Shown piece by piece: positions 10,789 through 21,781 of a stretch of 60,000 nucleotides of DNA. The translations under genes and the position numbers were made by a program. Origin of the DNA: Strigamia acuminata (taxonomy: Eukaryota > Arthropoda > Chilopoda > Geophilomorpha > Linotaeniidae); contig OX442316.1 of assembly GCA_949358305.1 (NCBI GenBank), positions 8,868,001 through 8,928,000 on the forward strand. The letters are read 5' to 3'. How positions within the stretch are numbered: the stretch's first letter is position 1; every line of letters begins with the position of its first letter. Under the pieces are notes generated by a model. That model searched no databases. It worked only from the letters and a program-made list of their open reading frames with translations, and was not told the DNA's origin.

Positions 10789-13700
10789 GTAAATCAAATT
10801 GACTCTTGAGAAGAAATATTTACCGGGTTTGGAATTCGGTGTGTGTTTTTGGATCGTGACTGAAATGGAAAGCAAATCATGCAGAAACCACTACATATTT
10901 GGAGTATTTGGGCTACGGGACGACGAATTCTTCCTCTCTACCTTTGAAGTTTATTTAAAAATGAAAATGTTATGCACATGTTGTGCTTCTCTTGCAACAA
11001 CAAGAACACGCGAGTGAAGTTTGTGGGCCAGAATAATAAAATATTGCTAAGTGCTTGGACAAAAACAAATGGTTTGTATCACTGCCAGCTATTTTTCAAT
11101 AGATACTACTTGAACCTGCTGTAGATAAGCTCCAGAAAGGCTTTTAGCATTATATTTCGTGTACATATAACTTGTGAGTGCTATTGATTTTAATAATAGT
11201 TGTGGAATGAAAATTGTTGTCATCACTAATGATATTAAGCCTCTTGACTGCTGCCTGTGTATACTCAAGTGTATAGAATTGATTGCGCACTAACTACATA
11301 CGCATGTATGTGTGTGCTGCGGACATTTGCAATAATGTGTGACAAGTAGATGTAATGTGATAAGATATTGCAGAACTGGTGTTTTAATAAATTTGAGTTT
11401 TCATCAGATAAAGCGATAAGCGAAAGCTTTTATGGCTAGTTTTCGTGTAAATAATTATGCAAGTGCATTTGAAAAGGATTTGTTTCTTCCATCTGCAAGT
11501 TTGGATGCAAGAAATGAAAATGTTGCATGGCGGCTCAAGAGGCAGCCAATATCATTTCCGCAGCCGCACGTCAACTTTCGTTGTGACCTCCACAAGGACA
11601 AAGATAAAGCCACGGCGCCTGAGGAGAGATGAATAAAAACGGAGGAAAAGATTTCTAAGAGATGTATTTATTTTACTTTTAAAGCAAAAAGTTTGCATTC
11701 TAAATATAAATCGTAAAAAAGAGAGTAATTGATTGTTTTATCCTTTTATGATAGAAGGATGGAAAAAGAAAAGGTTTGTTGACAGAATATATATTTTTTT
11801 AAAGGAAAAAAAAAGATTAAATCTAATGTGAGAACAAACAGTTTCTATCTACAATAGTAGGAGCAAAAGATGAATTGTTTGGATTTTATTTTCAACACTT
11901 TCGTGTAATAAAAGATGAATTATTCCCAATCCATTTGGGCCGAAATTACACTTATCATTTATCTTCAGTTAAAAAAACATTGCTAATGTATTAGTTCAAG
12001 CTGTGCAATGGAAAGATGATTTTATGGATAAAAATCTAGGTTGTTTGATTTTTTTTATTGGATTTTATTAATATTCTAACGTTTTGAAACGGAAGACTTT
12101 TATCTGTCTTACTGATGACTCGGGAACAAACCATATGGTTAAAAAACATTGAAATTGTATTGAAATGTATTTTGAAACGCATTAGGTCACACAAGAATAT
12201 TATTTGTAATATATTTTTGCATGCTTTTGGTTTGGAAATGCGATCCAAATATTATTTGTCAAATATTAATGCATTTTCTAATGCGTTTTTCAATTGTATT
12301 ATGAAATGCATTATTTAATGTACAAATGCTATGCTTTTGAACCATATGGGAAGAATGGACGAACTTGCAGCTTTAGTGAGGTTGGTTTTGAGTTGAAGTG
12401 TTCTTTAAATTTGAAGTTTTATTTGCTTATTGTATTTTTTTTGTCTAATTTAATGTGAGAAAAAAAGTGGCGTGGCAACAGCTAGAGACAATTTTAAAGA
12501 AAATAGTTTTTCGATCATTGACAGACTCGTCTTATTAAAACGAGTTTCTTTTTGTCTAAATAAAAACAGAGTTTAAGAAAGTGGGAAAAAAACACAAGCC
12601 GATTTGTTTTTAAATTGCTCGATTAATTTCTGGTGACATATTTTGAATTTAAGATTCGCTGAATTAAAATAAAAAGAAAAGCGTTTCTTTTTTCTCTGCC
12701 CGCTTATGGCAAATTTCCAAAACGTATTGTGTCACCAGCGTTGGCACTTTACTCATCTTACCGCTTTTAGGAATTGAAGGGAAAGCCTTTTAAATTTTTC
12801 TATGCAGAAACTGCGTTTTATTTTTATTGCCATTACATTTTTCCCTTTGGCAAACTCTGATTTTATCGTTTGGTTTTCCTGTGGAATTTTTCGGCACAAA
12901 TTTCATAGCAGCCAAGCATGAAAACATTCATATCGGTTGTTGGTTATACATTAAATGTTGATCAATGTAGCATTTATGATTATGAAGAAGTGAGCGACGC
13001 AGTCTGCTATGTAATTTTGCAATCGGTATCCATTTTGCGCGGTCCCTAACGTATTCGAATAGCACAGTTGTATACTTCTCCAAGGGCAATGCAAACACTC
13101 GTACAAACTGCCACTAGCTGCACTTACAGAGCAGAACTCGTTCGTCCAAGAAGTCAACACACTCCGTCTCCACTCATGCAACGCGGTCATTGACTTTTCA
13201 TGTATGCAATGCAGAATTTGGGAAAAGGGGCCTCAAATACTCTTTATCGAATTTAGCAAACTAAGCAACAAAAATTTCCTGTAACATGAGGTCGTTTTGA
13301 TTTCCATTTCATTACACGTTGTAGCGCAATTCAAGTTGAAGCATAGCTGTAAAAAAATCAAATAATCTAAGCTAATGTACGCGAACAACACTGTTTTCTC
13401 GAACATTTCATTACGTTTTAAAACTATAATGAGAGTCGTAGAACGTATTTATAAAGAGGAAAATGTGAATTTTTAATGATTTAATTTAATTTTTAATTAT
13501 TGTACTTTAAAATTTAGAAATACAATCTCTCCTGGGCTTCGCGTATAATACCGGAAACTAATGGCGGCGGTTTTTAATGGATTGTTTATTTAGAAGTATT
13601 TGTTTGCCAGTTTATCTAATTGGGTGGAGTTTTAATCTGCATTTTTCGAAATAAAATCTATTTTTAAAGGTAACTTAAGAGATGTAAGACACACTTCAGG

Positions 13701-13908
13701 TTGGTTGAGCCTCTTCATCCCGTTCTAACCTGATAACGGCAAATGTTAACAGCCTGGCGATGGCCGTGTAGGTCGAAAAGCTTAGTTGTTATAATAAATA
13801 AATTTGCAAGTTTAAAAGCCAACCTTCATTGCTACTTTAACATAACAGCTTGTGATTTTTTGTTTTGTTTTGAGTAGTCACATTTTTTTCTCTTTACGAT
13901 TTAATTAG
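10789..13908. other. Long intron between candidate exons 10 and 11
   Basis: The stretch is AT-rich. An open frame at 11432-11632 and a minus-strand frame at 12951-13190 lack convincing splice signals or recognisable protein content. A possible MITE at 12131-12349 is listed separately. A short segment near 13700-13790 is slightly GC-richer, but I cannot assign it. Confidence 0.45.
12131..12349. mobile_element. Possible MITE with CCATATGGTT termini
   Basis: The left end CCATATGGTTAAAAAACAT and the reverse complement of the right end CCATATGGTTCAAAAGCAT form imperfect inverted repeats 219 bp apart. The interior repeats AATGCATTT/AATGCGTTT-like words in both orientations. No clear target-site duplication is seen, so this may be a fold-back sequence rather than a transposon. 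Confidence 0.35.
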
Positions 13909-13944
13909 GAAACAATTGCTGCTGGCAGTGGATTCATAGCTGTT
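13909..13944 (+). CDS. Candidate exon 11, last before the retrotransposon
   Basis: The segment follows a strong acceptor (ttttctctttacgatttaattag) and begins in phase 0, as exon 10 requires. It reads ETIAAGSGFIAV up to a possible donor, gtt|gtaaaa, at 13945. The frame stays open to a TGA near 14098, so a longer exon is possible, but the residues beyond about 13970 look like translated AT-rich intron. With the 13945 donor it ends in phase 0, which does not match the exon at 53909 directly. An exon may be missing or a boundary may be wrong. Confidence 0.52.
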
Positions 13945-14773
13945 GTAAAATATTTATTGAATTTTTCGGACGTTTCGTTTTTAAAAAATATTTATTTAGC
14001 TTCTCGTGTGCGTGTAAAAATGTATTGGCAATGTGGGGCCATTTCCTGGTTATGGTTTATCATCAATGTGACAGTGCAAACACTCACCAGGCACAGATGA
14101 AAAATTCATTTACATCTCCAAGAACTAGAAGCAAGATGCCTATCGGATAAAATGGCTTTTCACTACCACTTGGCGCCAATATTTCCTTGTTGATAGCGCA
14201 AGATACTTGATATTTAAGTGCGAACTAGTCGATTCGTGTTGGCTCGAGCACTCATATTTTCCGAGAAAACTTTTCACTTGACTAACCAATGGCTCCCAGG
14301 ATTGCCATATCAAATCAAGCAAGAGACAAGGGGAAGAGAGAGCCAATAAACAAAGCAAAGTTTTACTTTAGATAGCTACCTTGCATTCAATTACTTATTT
14401 TTCCCGTCAGTGATTTCTATTTTACCTATTAATCATCGCAAAAAAAATTACGTTATTAGTTGTTGGGTTTCTTTTGAAAGTGAAAGATTTAAGTGCGGAA
14501 ATGGCTTGTGGGGAAAAAGTTCTCTTTATGTGAATGAGGGCTAGAGTTTGCTCAATAAGAGTTACAGGCAATTTCACTGCAACCAAACCGATTGGAATTA
14601 GGCTGCACCCACGAGATAGTGAAATATTCTTGACTAAAGCGTGAAATAATTTTTTTTTTATATTAAAAAAGGGAAAATTAAAATCGTAATTTGTTTTTTG
14701 GTGAGCAGAAAGTTAAAGATGAAAAAACGACGGTATTGCAGAGTGTATAGCTCAGGTAAATGGATCCCTCTCT
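13945..14773. other. Intron DNA up to the retrotransposon insertion site
   Basis: AT-rich sequence. One weak exon candidate, 14709-14755, lies between ggtgagcag and tcag|gtaaat and reads KLKMKKRRYCRVYSS. It is lysine/arginine-rich and its incoming phase does not fit exon 11, so I only mention it. It sits within 25 bp of the insertion site. Confidence 0.4.
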
Positions 14774-14777
14774 ACCT
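14774..14777. repeat. Target-site duplication, left copy (acct)
   Basis: The four bases acct directly precede the TG that starts the 5' LTR and are repeated directly after the 3' LTR at 51880-51883. This joins the two distant LTR ends into one insertion event despite the 37-kb distance. Confidence 0.8.
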
Positions 14778-15066
14778 TGTGACGGTTACACTGTCATGCA
14801 CTTTGTTAGTATAGGACGATTACTTCACCAATAGATGGCGCTGATGCGTTTTAGCGGTAAATTCAAATTTCGACAATTTTTGAGTGAATAAAATATAAAT
14901 TACTATTTATATTTTATTCCACTGCAACTTTAGACACTTTTAAATACTTTTGGATGTTCAAATGCTAGTTGATTTATTTGTCACATAATTCTATTGAATT
15001 ATGTGCAAACTCTACACCTGGTGAAGTCACCCCCCATCACCCACTGTGAGTTGGACTCCTTTTGGA
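14778..15066 (+). repeat. 5' LTR, left 289 bp
   Basis: This is identical, as far as I can read, to 50290-50578, the first 289 bp of the 3' LTR. It begins TGTGACGG and stops at ...CTTTTGGA where the nested 23-kb block begins. The continuation is found at 38179. Confidence 0.95.
14886..14919. repeat. Perfect 15-bp inverted repeat in the LTR
   Basis: GAATAAAATATAAAT (14886-14900), a 4-nt loop, and ATTTATATTTTATTC (14905-14919) pair perfectly. The same structure lies at 50398-50431 in the 3' LTR. Role unknown; it is AT-only apart from the ends. Confidence 0.85.
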
Positions 15067-15073
15067 ATATCCT

Positions 15074-15097
15074 TTTCGCGGATTGGCTTCCGCGAAA
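15074..15097. repeat. Perfect hairpin 7 bp from the left end of the unit
   Basis: TTTCGCGGA and TCCGCGAAA flank a 6-nt loop. Copy B has it at 26655-26678. A GC-rich hairpin a few bases from one terminus is a property of Helitron 3' ends (here it would be read on the minus strand), but the canonical CTRR end is missing. Confidence 0.8.
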
Positions 15098-15430
15098 TCC
15101 GCATTTCGGGGGCGACTATTCTGGGGATTCCGGGTGGACCAAACTCTTCCGGAAAACATCCGGGGTGGTGTTGGGAGTGTCAATAGACTGTTTTGTGTCA
15201 AGGTTGTCAATTTTCATGTGAGTATTGGAAGGTTCATTTCTGCACATTCTCATGTATTTTTTTTCACAGGAGCGACAAGGAGCGATGAAGCGGGATCGAG
15301 CGAGAGTGGGTAAAATAAACTGGTTTACGTCTCCAATGCGCGTTCAAGATGGAATACGAACTCGGAATCGACTCCAACACGCGTTCGCGTGACATACGGA
15401 CGCATTCACGACCCAGATCAAAAAATGATC

Positions 15431-16246
15431 TCGTATTCGACTCGCTTTCTAGTCGAGTACGAATTTTGCCCTTCTTCAACGCGAAATCGTATTCGACTCG
15501 TTTTCGAGTCGAATGCGAATTTTGCCCTTCTTCAACGCGAAATCGTATTCGACTCGTTTTCGAGTCGAGTACGAATTTTGCCCTTCTTCAACGCGAAATC
15601 GTATTCGACTCGTTTTCGAGTCGAGTACGAATTTTGCCCTTCTTCAACGCGAAATCGTATTCGACTCGTTTTCGAGTCGAGTACGAATTTTGCCCTTCTA
15701 CAACGCGAAATCGTATTCGACTCGCTTTCGAGTCGAATGCGAATTTTGCCCTTCTTCAACGCGAAATCGTATTCGACTCGTTATCGAGTCGAATGCGAAT
15801 TTTGCCCTTCTTCAACGCGAAATCGTATTCGACTCGTTTTCGAGTCGAATGCGAGTTTTGCCCTTCTTCAACGCGAAATCGTATTCGACTCGTTTTCGAG
15901 TCGAATGCGAATTTTGCCCTTCTTCAACGCGAAATCGTATTCGACTCGTTTTCGAGTCGAATACGAGTTTTGCCCTTCTTCAACGCGAAATCGTATTCGA
16001 CTCGTTTTCGAGTCAAATACGAGTTTTGCCCTTCTTCAACGCGAAATCGTATTCGACTCGTTTTCGAGTCGAATGCGAATTTTGCCCTTCTTCAACGCGA
16101 AATCGTATTCGACTCGTTTTCGAGTCGAATACGAGTTTTGCCCTTCTTCAACGCGAAATCGTATTCGACTCGTTTTCGAGTCAAATACGAGTTTTGCCCT
16201 TCTTCAACGCGAAATCGTATTCGACTCGTTTTCGAGTCGAATACGA
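15431..16246. repeat. 56-bp hairpin minisatellite, + orientation, about 14.5 copies
   Basis: Units start with GARTTTTGCCC at 15461, 15517, 15573 and so on to 16189, always exactly 56 bp apart. Each unit contains ATTCGACTCG, a TTTT loop and CGAGTCGAAT, a 10-bp perfect stem. Because 56 is not a multiple of 3 and the unit is stop-free in the forward frames, three overlapping long open frames of 279-300 codons appear with the same peptides; these are artefacts. The copy in unit B is at 27012-27827. Confidence 0.95.
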
Positions 16247-17390
16247 GATAGTCGATGACCCGTTCCCGGACTTTGACTCGTACGACTCGTATTCGAGATG
16301 TATTCGAGATGTATTCGAATCGTATTCGAGTCGCATTCGAGATGGTCGATGATTTCCACTCGCTCGTATACGCGATGTATACGAGCTCGTATTTTGATCG
16401 TAATCGTAAACGAATCGTTTACAAGTCGTATACAAGTTGTATACGACGTGTATACACCTCGTATACGAACGAAGTTTGGAAAATCCACCGGATACTTACT
16501 ACGACATGAAAACACATAGTAGTCACATACGTCTTATTTGGAAATTGTGTTTTCACAAACTTCGTTCGTATACGAGGTGTATACACGTCGTATACAACTT
16601 GTATACGACTTGTAAACGATTCGTTTACGATTACGATCAAAATACGAGCTCGTATACAACGCGTATACGAGCGAGTGGAAATCATCGACCATCTCGAATA
16701 CGACTCGAATACGATTCGAATACATCTCGAATACATCTCGAATACGAGTCGTACGAGTCAAAGTCCGGGAACGGGTCATCGACTATCTCGTATTCGAGTT
16801 GTTACGAGTTCGTATTTTGATCGTATTCGTATTCGAATCGAATTCGAATCGTATTCGAATCGAATACGAATCGAATTCGAGTCGTATTCGAGATGGTCGA
16901 TGATTTCCACTCGCTCGTATACGCGTTGTATACGAGCTCGTATTTTGATCGTAATCGTAAACGAATCGTTTACAAGTCGTATACAAGTTGTATACGACGT
17001 GTATACACCTCGTATACGAACGAAGTTTGTGAAAACACAATTTCCAAATAAGACGTATGTGACTACTATGTGTTTTCATGTCGTAGTAAGTATCCGGTGG
17101 ATTTTCCAAACTTCGTTCGTATACGAGGTGTATACACGTCGTATACAACTTGTATACGACTTGTAAACGATTCGTTTACGATTACGATCAAAATACGAGC
17201 TCGTATACAACGCGTATACGAGCGAGTGGAAATCATCGACCATCTCGAATACGACTCGAATTCGATTCGTATTCGATTCGAATACGAATCGAATTCGATT
17301 CGAATACGAATACGATCAAAATACGAACTCGTAACAACTCGAATACGAATCAAAGTCCGGGAAACAAAAATCATCGACCATCTCGTATAC
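16247..17390. repeat. Nested palindrome region built of TCGTATACGA-like words
   Basis: Two inverted-repeat modules are nested. In the first, the arms near 16330-16480 and 16561-16700 flank an 80-bp loop that includes 16482-16560. In the second, the arms near 16888-17030 and 17108-17250 flank the reverse complement of that loop. The second module is therefore an inverted copy of the first. The arms are made of short self-complementary words (TATACGA, TTCGAA, GAGCTC). No gene is present. Copy B: 27828-28971. Confidence 0.9.
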
Positions 17391-17709
17391 GATTCGAAAG
17401 CGAATCGAATACGATTTCGCGTTGAGAAAAGGCAAAACTCGCATTCGACTCGAAAACGAGTCGAATACGATTTCGCGTTGAAGAAGGGCAAAATTCGCAT
17501 TCGACTCGAAAGCGAGTCGAATACGATTTCGCGTTGAGAAAAGGCAAAACTCGCATTCGACTCGAAAACGAGTCGAATACGATTTCGCGTTGAAGAAGGG
17601 CAAAACTCGCATTCGACTCGAAAACGAGTCGAATACGATTTCGCGTTGAAGAAGGGCAAAATTCGTATTCGATTCGAAAGCGAATCGAATACGATTTCGC
17701 TTGGGAAAA
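17391..17709. repeat. 56-bp hairpin minisatellite, inverted orientation, about 5.5 copies
   Basis: The same monomer as at 15431-16246 appears in reverse complement (TACGATTTCGCGTTGAAG...). The first and last hairpins of this array carry GATTCG/CGAATC in place of GACTCG/CGAGTC, so both stem halves changed together and pairing is kept. Copy B: 28972-29290. Confidence 0.92.
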
Positions 17710-18474
17710 GGACTCGAATGCGCCTCCACGTTGCAATGCGCATTTGTGTAAACGATGATGGAATCCCCTGCTTAAATACTGGCTATCGCGTCACGTAACA
17801 GCAACGTGCCACGTCACGTAATTGCAACGTGCCGCGCTATGCCACACAATGTGCCGCCGCGATAGGCCATCGAACCTGAATGTGTGTGATGCGAAACGCG
17901 CGAGTACACGCGCGGAGAACGCGCGGCAATGCTAGCAACAGGAGCGCAACTGCCCAAGAAATTGCTCAACAATAAAAGGCACGTGGAAGCACGTGCCTGA
18001 AACAATAGGCACTTCAAATAAAGTTATTGTTAAAAAACGGGCTTGAAAACCAACAATTACACAATAATTAAGGGGCAAGAAATGAACTTTGCTGCAATGC
18101 AAAGTTCTCAAAATACAGAGAAATGAAAGTTACACTTGTATAAAGAATTGACAATGTTTGAAACCAATAAAAACTACAAAAACACACTTGTAAAAAACCC
18201 AAAACAACCCCCAGAATGAATTATTTGACTCAAATTAACCCTAAAACGGTCTTGGAGGTCGTGCAGACGACAGAGTCGGATCGGAAGGTTGCTAAAACCT
18301 GACGCCAAAACTAGCAATGGGACAGCTAGTTAGAAAACAGCTTTTTCATCAATCATGAACGCTGAAAACCTCACCCAGGGGTAGAAAATGATGGAGAGAA
18401 CGTTTTCGCCATCTAAAACGGTCTAAAACGGCTCTAAAATGCCTAAACCGGCGCCTGGAACGTGGCGCAGTTGT
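17710..18474. other. Part of unit A: GC-richer segment with CACGTAA/CAACGTGC repeats
   Basis: At 17790-17840 the pattern gtcacgtaa...gcaacgtgcc occurs twice. CGCG-rich words follow at 17890-17925. The rest (18000-18470) is AT-rich, with no gene seen. The same DNA is at 29291-30055 in copy B. Confidence 0.5.
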
Positions 18475-18960
18475 TGGGTCAAATATTGTCAAAAATCAGT
18501 GGAAATTTGTCAAATACTGGCAAAAATCTGCTGAAATTTGTCAAAAATTGCCAAATTTTGGCGCAAGTTACGTGAGGTTTGCGCGCATCCAACTATGACG
18601 AAAAATCCACGCGTGTGCACGCGCGATTTACTGGCGCGTTGGAAGCGTTAAAATAAATTTTTCCAATGTCTAATACAATTTGCACCGAATTATGGCAATT
18701 TTTGACAAATTTACATGGATTTTTGCCAGTATTTGACAAATTTCCACGGATTTTTGACAATATTTGACAAATTGCAGACAAATTTCAGACAAATTTCAAT
18801 TAATTTTAGAAATTTTATGAGAAATTTCAGCAAATGTTTGAGGATTGAGGAAATCTTCTGAAATTTGTCAAATATAGGCAAAAATCTTCTGAAATTTGTC
18901 AAATACAGGCAAAAATCTGCTGAAAATTGTCAAAAATTGCCCAAATTCCGTGCAAGTTTT
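18475..18960. repeat. Degenerate GAAATTTGTCAAA repeats in both orientations
   Basis: Words of about 30 bp, gaaatttgtcaaatactggc followed by aaaaatctgct, recur at 18480-18555 and 18858-18940 on +, and in reverse complement at 18692-18790. They flank a CGCG-rich core near 18575-18640. Copy B: 30056-30541. Confidence 0.75.
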
Positions 18961-19711
18961 GCAAGTTTTGCGCGCATCAAATCGTATGCGCGCCTATACT
19001 ATTGCACGAGCGCATTGACGCGTGATGAACACCGATTACGTTTACGAAGTGAATTCGAGCTACAAAAGTATCGAGTCGCCATTCTATGATGGAAAAAAAA
19101 AATTAAGTGTAAACAAACAAAATAAAAACTTTAATATACAAGAAACGTACAATTCCACTCAACTTTGTTTCAAATTTTATTTATTGGATCATTGAAAATA
19201 AACAGTAGTGTTGTGCACTGTACGCTTAAGTGTTTACCGGCGATGCGTTGTTTTGTGGTGGGGATTTGCCTCGATAATTGATCTTTTCTCTTTGTTTGCA
19301 ATATTTTTTTGGCCTTTTTTGTTGATTTTTCGGTTTGAAATTGTTTTTTTTCCGGTGTAATTTAAGTGGTGGAAGGTTGTTGGGGTGTGTTGAGGGTAAT
19401 TTTGGCGGTTTTTGGGTCGGGATTAGTGTTTTCTGCGATTTTTGATCGGTATTTGGGGTAACGCATGCGAATCGCCGTCGATGCGTCGACCGTAGCAAGT
19501 GTGGTTGAAGTGATTTCGTTCATTCGTTATTTTAATGAAAATTAGGTATTTATTGTGACCACACGAGCACGTAGCAAGTGCGCGCGCAAGTTAAATGTGT
19601 AGAGGCCTGTGAGAAAATAAAACGTGCGTGGAAGCGGCGTAAATATTCTTTGGTGACTGCCATGGGTTTGTGCTTTGTCGTGGGCGCGATATGTCTGCGA
19701 TATATATGCGT
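18961..19711. other. Part of unit A without recognised features
   Basis: Mixed composition, including a G/T-rich tract at 19250-19470. I see no gene and no strong repeat. Same DNA at 30542-31292. Confidence 0.4.
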
Positions 19712-20103
19712 TAGGGATGAGAACGGGACCAATTTTCGGGTCCCGACCCGTCCCGGGTCCATTACGTTAGCGTAATACGCGCGTATGATTGCATAATTGA
19801 AATAAATCAGTATTAAGCCTAATATTAGGCCTAATAATGCTAAAATAAAGTAAAGAAACAACAATATTTTGGTCATACAGTGTAATTTACTTTTAATAAT
19901 GAGTTTGTTGTTGTTGTTTATTTACTTTATTTTAGCATTATCAGGCTCAATATTAGGCTTAATAGTGATAAATAACAACTGGAATTAGAAAATTGTCTCC
20001 GCCTCGCAGTACGAATTTAGCAACTGTAATCCCGTCCCGTCCCGTATCCGCATAGGGCAAACATTACCAGTCCAGTCCCTATCCCGGTCCGTTCTTATCC
20101 CTA
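19712..20103. mobile_element. hAT-like MITE with perfect 8-bp target duplication
   Basis: The 392-bp element begins TAGGGATGAGAACGGGACC and ends GGTCCGTTCTTATCCCTA. The 8-bp duplication atatgcgt flanks it at 19704-19711 and 20104-20111. An 8-bp duplication with TAGGG-type ends is typical of hAT elements. Internally, 19811-19860 and 19915-19967 form a long inverted repeat (taagcctaatatt... against ...aatattaggctta). No transposase is encoded. Confidence 0.85.
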
Positions 20104-21781
20104 ATATGCGTGATGTAGCGCGTTTGCGCGCGCGATCTAGTGCGTTTGAGCGCGCGATGTAGCACCTTGAGCGTGTCCAAATGTGTACAGGTGCTCAAAA
20201 GATGTGCGAGGGCTTCACGTGCATACACGAAGCATAAACGTGAAGAAAACAGCAGAAGCAGTTGTGTGTGATATTTATAAAACCACATCACACAAGGGAA
20301 TACTACTAATGATACAAAAAGCAATAAACTTTATGAATATTGAAATAAACTTACAAAATGGTGGAAAAAACATGGCGTACTGCCTTGAATATATGCCGGG
20401 ATGTTATCAATCTTCCGGGCCCCATGTGTGTTTGATTTTAGTCCTAATTTTGGTGTATTTTTTTTTTTTTGCCTTGGTTTTTCTCGTTTCTTGGAGAGTG
20501 CTGAGGCATGCCGAGGTGTTCTCGGGCGTGTGCGCCTGTTGAAGATCGAGCGTTTCATATTTTGTGTTTAATAAGCCTACCGTGGTGCCTCGAGCGTTTA
20601 TTAATTTCTCCACTCGAGGCACTTCACTAACACCTCCCCGGTGTTTAAACGAGTAGCGGCGCTTATTTGACCCCGGTGTTTACTGTTTAAAATTGTCGTG
20701 TGTTTTCAAAGTTCTTAATTTGTTTAAAAGCAAACAAAATGGATATTTGTTAATTTTTATTTGATTTTATCAATTTCTATTGGTTTCTTGCTGATTTTTA
20801 ATCGGTTTTTCTCTATTTGTGACAATTTTTGCCAATTTTAATCGTTATTTGTCATTCTGAATTGATTATTGTCCGATTTCAGTCGATTTTTGTTGATTTT
20901 TAATCATGTTTGTTCGTTTTTAATCAATTTTTGTCCCATGCCTTACGATCAGTTCGAATAATTGACACCATACTGTGCTGTTACTCGTATTCAAGATGGC
21001 GTCGCAAACTCAAGGCCGAATTCCGCTGATTTCATTTATTGCGACTGTTTGCGCTCCATACGTGTGAAAAGGATTATGGGAAAAATCCTCAATGCAGGCC
21101 ATTTTGGTGTTAAATGAGCGAGGAAGGCAGGAGATGAGAAAAATTTGTAAAATTTCAAAAAAAAGCTAAACAATCAAAATTTACATGAAGATCAATATTT
21201 CTGGCTCGAAATGCATGTATCAGCAATTTCGGGATATTTTCGGGGTGAAATTGACTCGTTCGGAACACTGGGAAGGAACCCCACCCCGCATTCCCCATGC
21301 GTCGGCGCGCGCGTAGACGAAAATTCAAATCCAGGTGTTCAGACGGCCCCACGTTATTTTCGGGTTCCAAGTTGGGTTTCACAAATGTACCGTATTGCCT
21401 CGAATAAACGCCGGGACGTTTATTAAACTTCTCGTGTGTGTTTAATTTTGATCCGCATTTAACTGTTTTTTTTTTCACCGAAAGTTACTTCATTTTTTAT
21501 TAACATGGAAAAAGAATGAACCTTTACAAAATACTAATAATAACGTTATAATAAGCAGTTACAATTGAAATTAAAACAACATTTTTTTTTTAATTAGAAA
21601 CCAAAGCAGAATCATCCCTAAATTCTGACACGGCGTTGTCAAACAAACAGTTGGCGCCAAAACGAGAAATTAGGCAACAAAACATTTTGAATGCTACAAA
21701 AACACATTAAATAACCATAAAACAAATAAAAATAAATACAACAGCTAAACCAAATTGTAATAAACAAGACAGCAAAGTGCG
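20104..21781. other. Part of unit A: dispersed inverted motifs, no gene
   Basis: It includes GCCTCGA...TCGAGGC arms at 20587-20620 and a region at 20720-20940 rich in variants of gatttttaatc. A short ATG frame at 20996-21067 (MASQTQGRIPLISFIATV) with a good start context is too short to call. Same DNA at 31685-33362. Confidence 0.4.

Noticed and set aside
14778-15066. Solo-LTR fragment unrelated to the element at 38179
   Set aside because: Its end meets the start of 38179 at the same base of the intact 3' LTR, and the acct duplication pairs it with 51880.
15431-16246. CRISPR-like regular repeat array
   Set aside because: Units are contiguous, with no unique spacers, and the context is eukaryotic.
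15349-16352. Three overlapping + strand open frames of 279-300 codons (and the same at 26930-27933)
   Set aside because: They are three frames of one stop-free 56-bp tandem repeat. The same peptides cycle through all three frames, so they are not genes.
16181-17743. Many open frames rich in Arg, Tyr, Ser and Ile on both strands
   Set aside because: They translate palindromic TCGTATACGA-like words and occur symmetrically on both strands; no coding signal.
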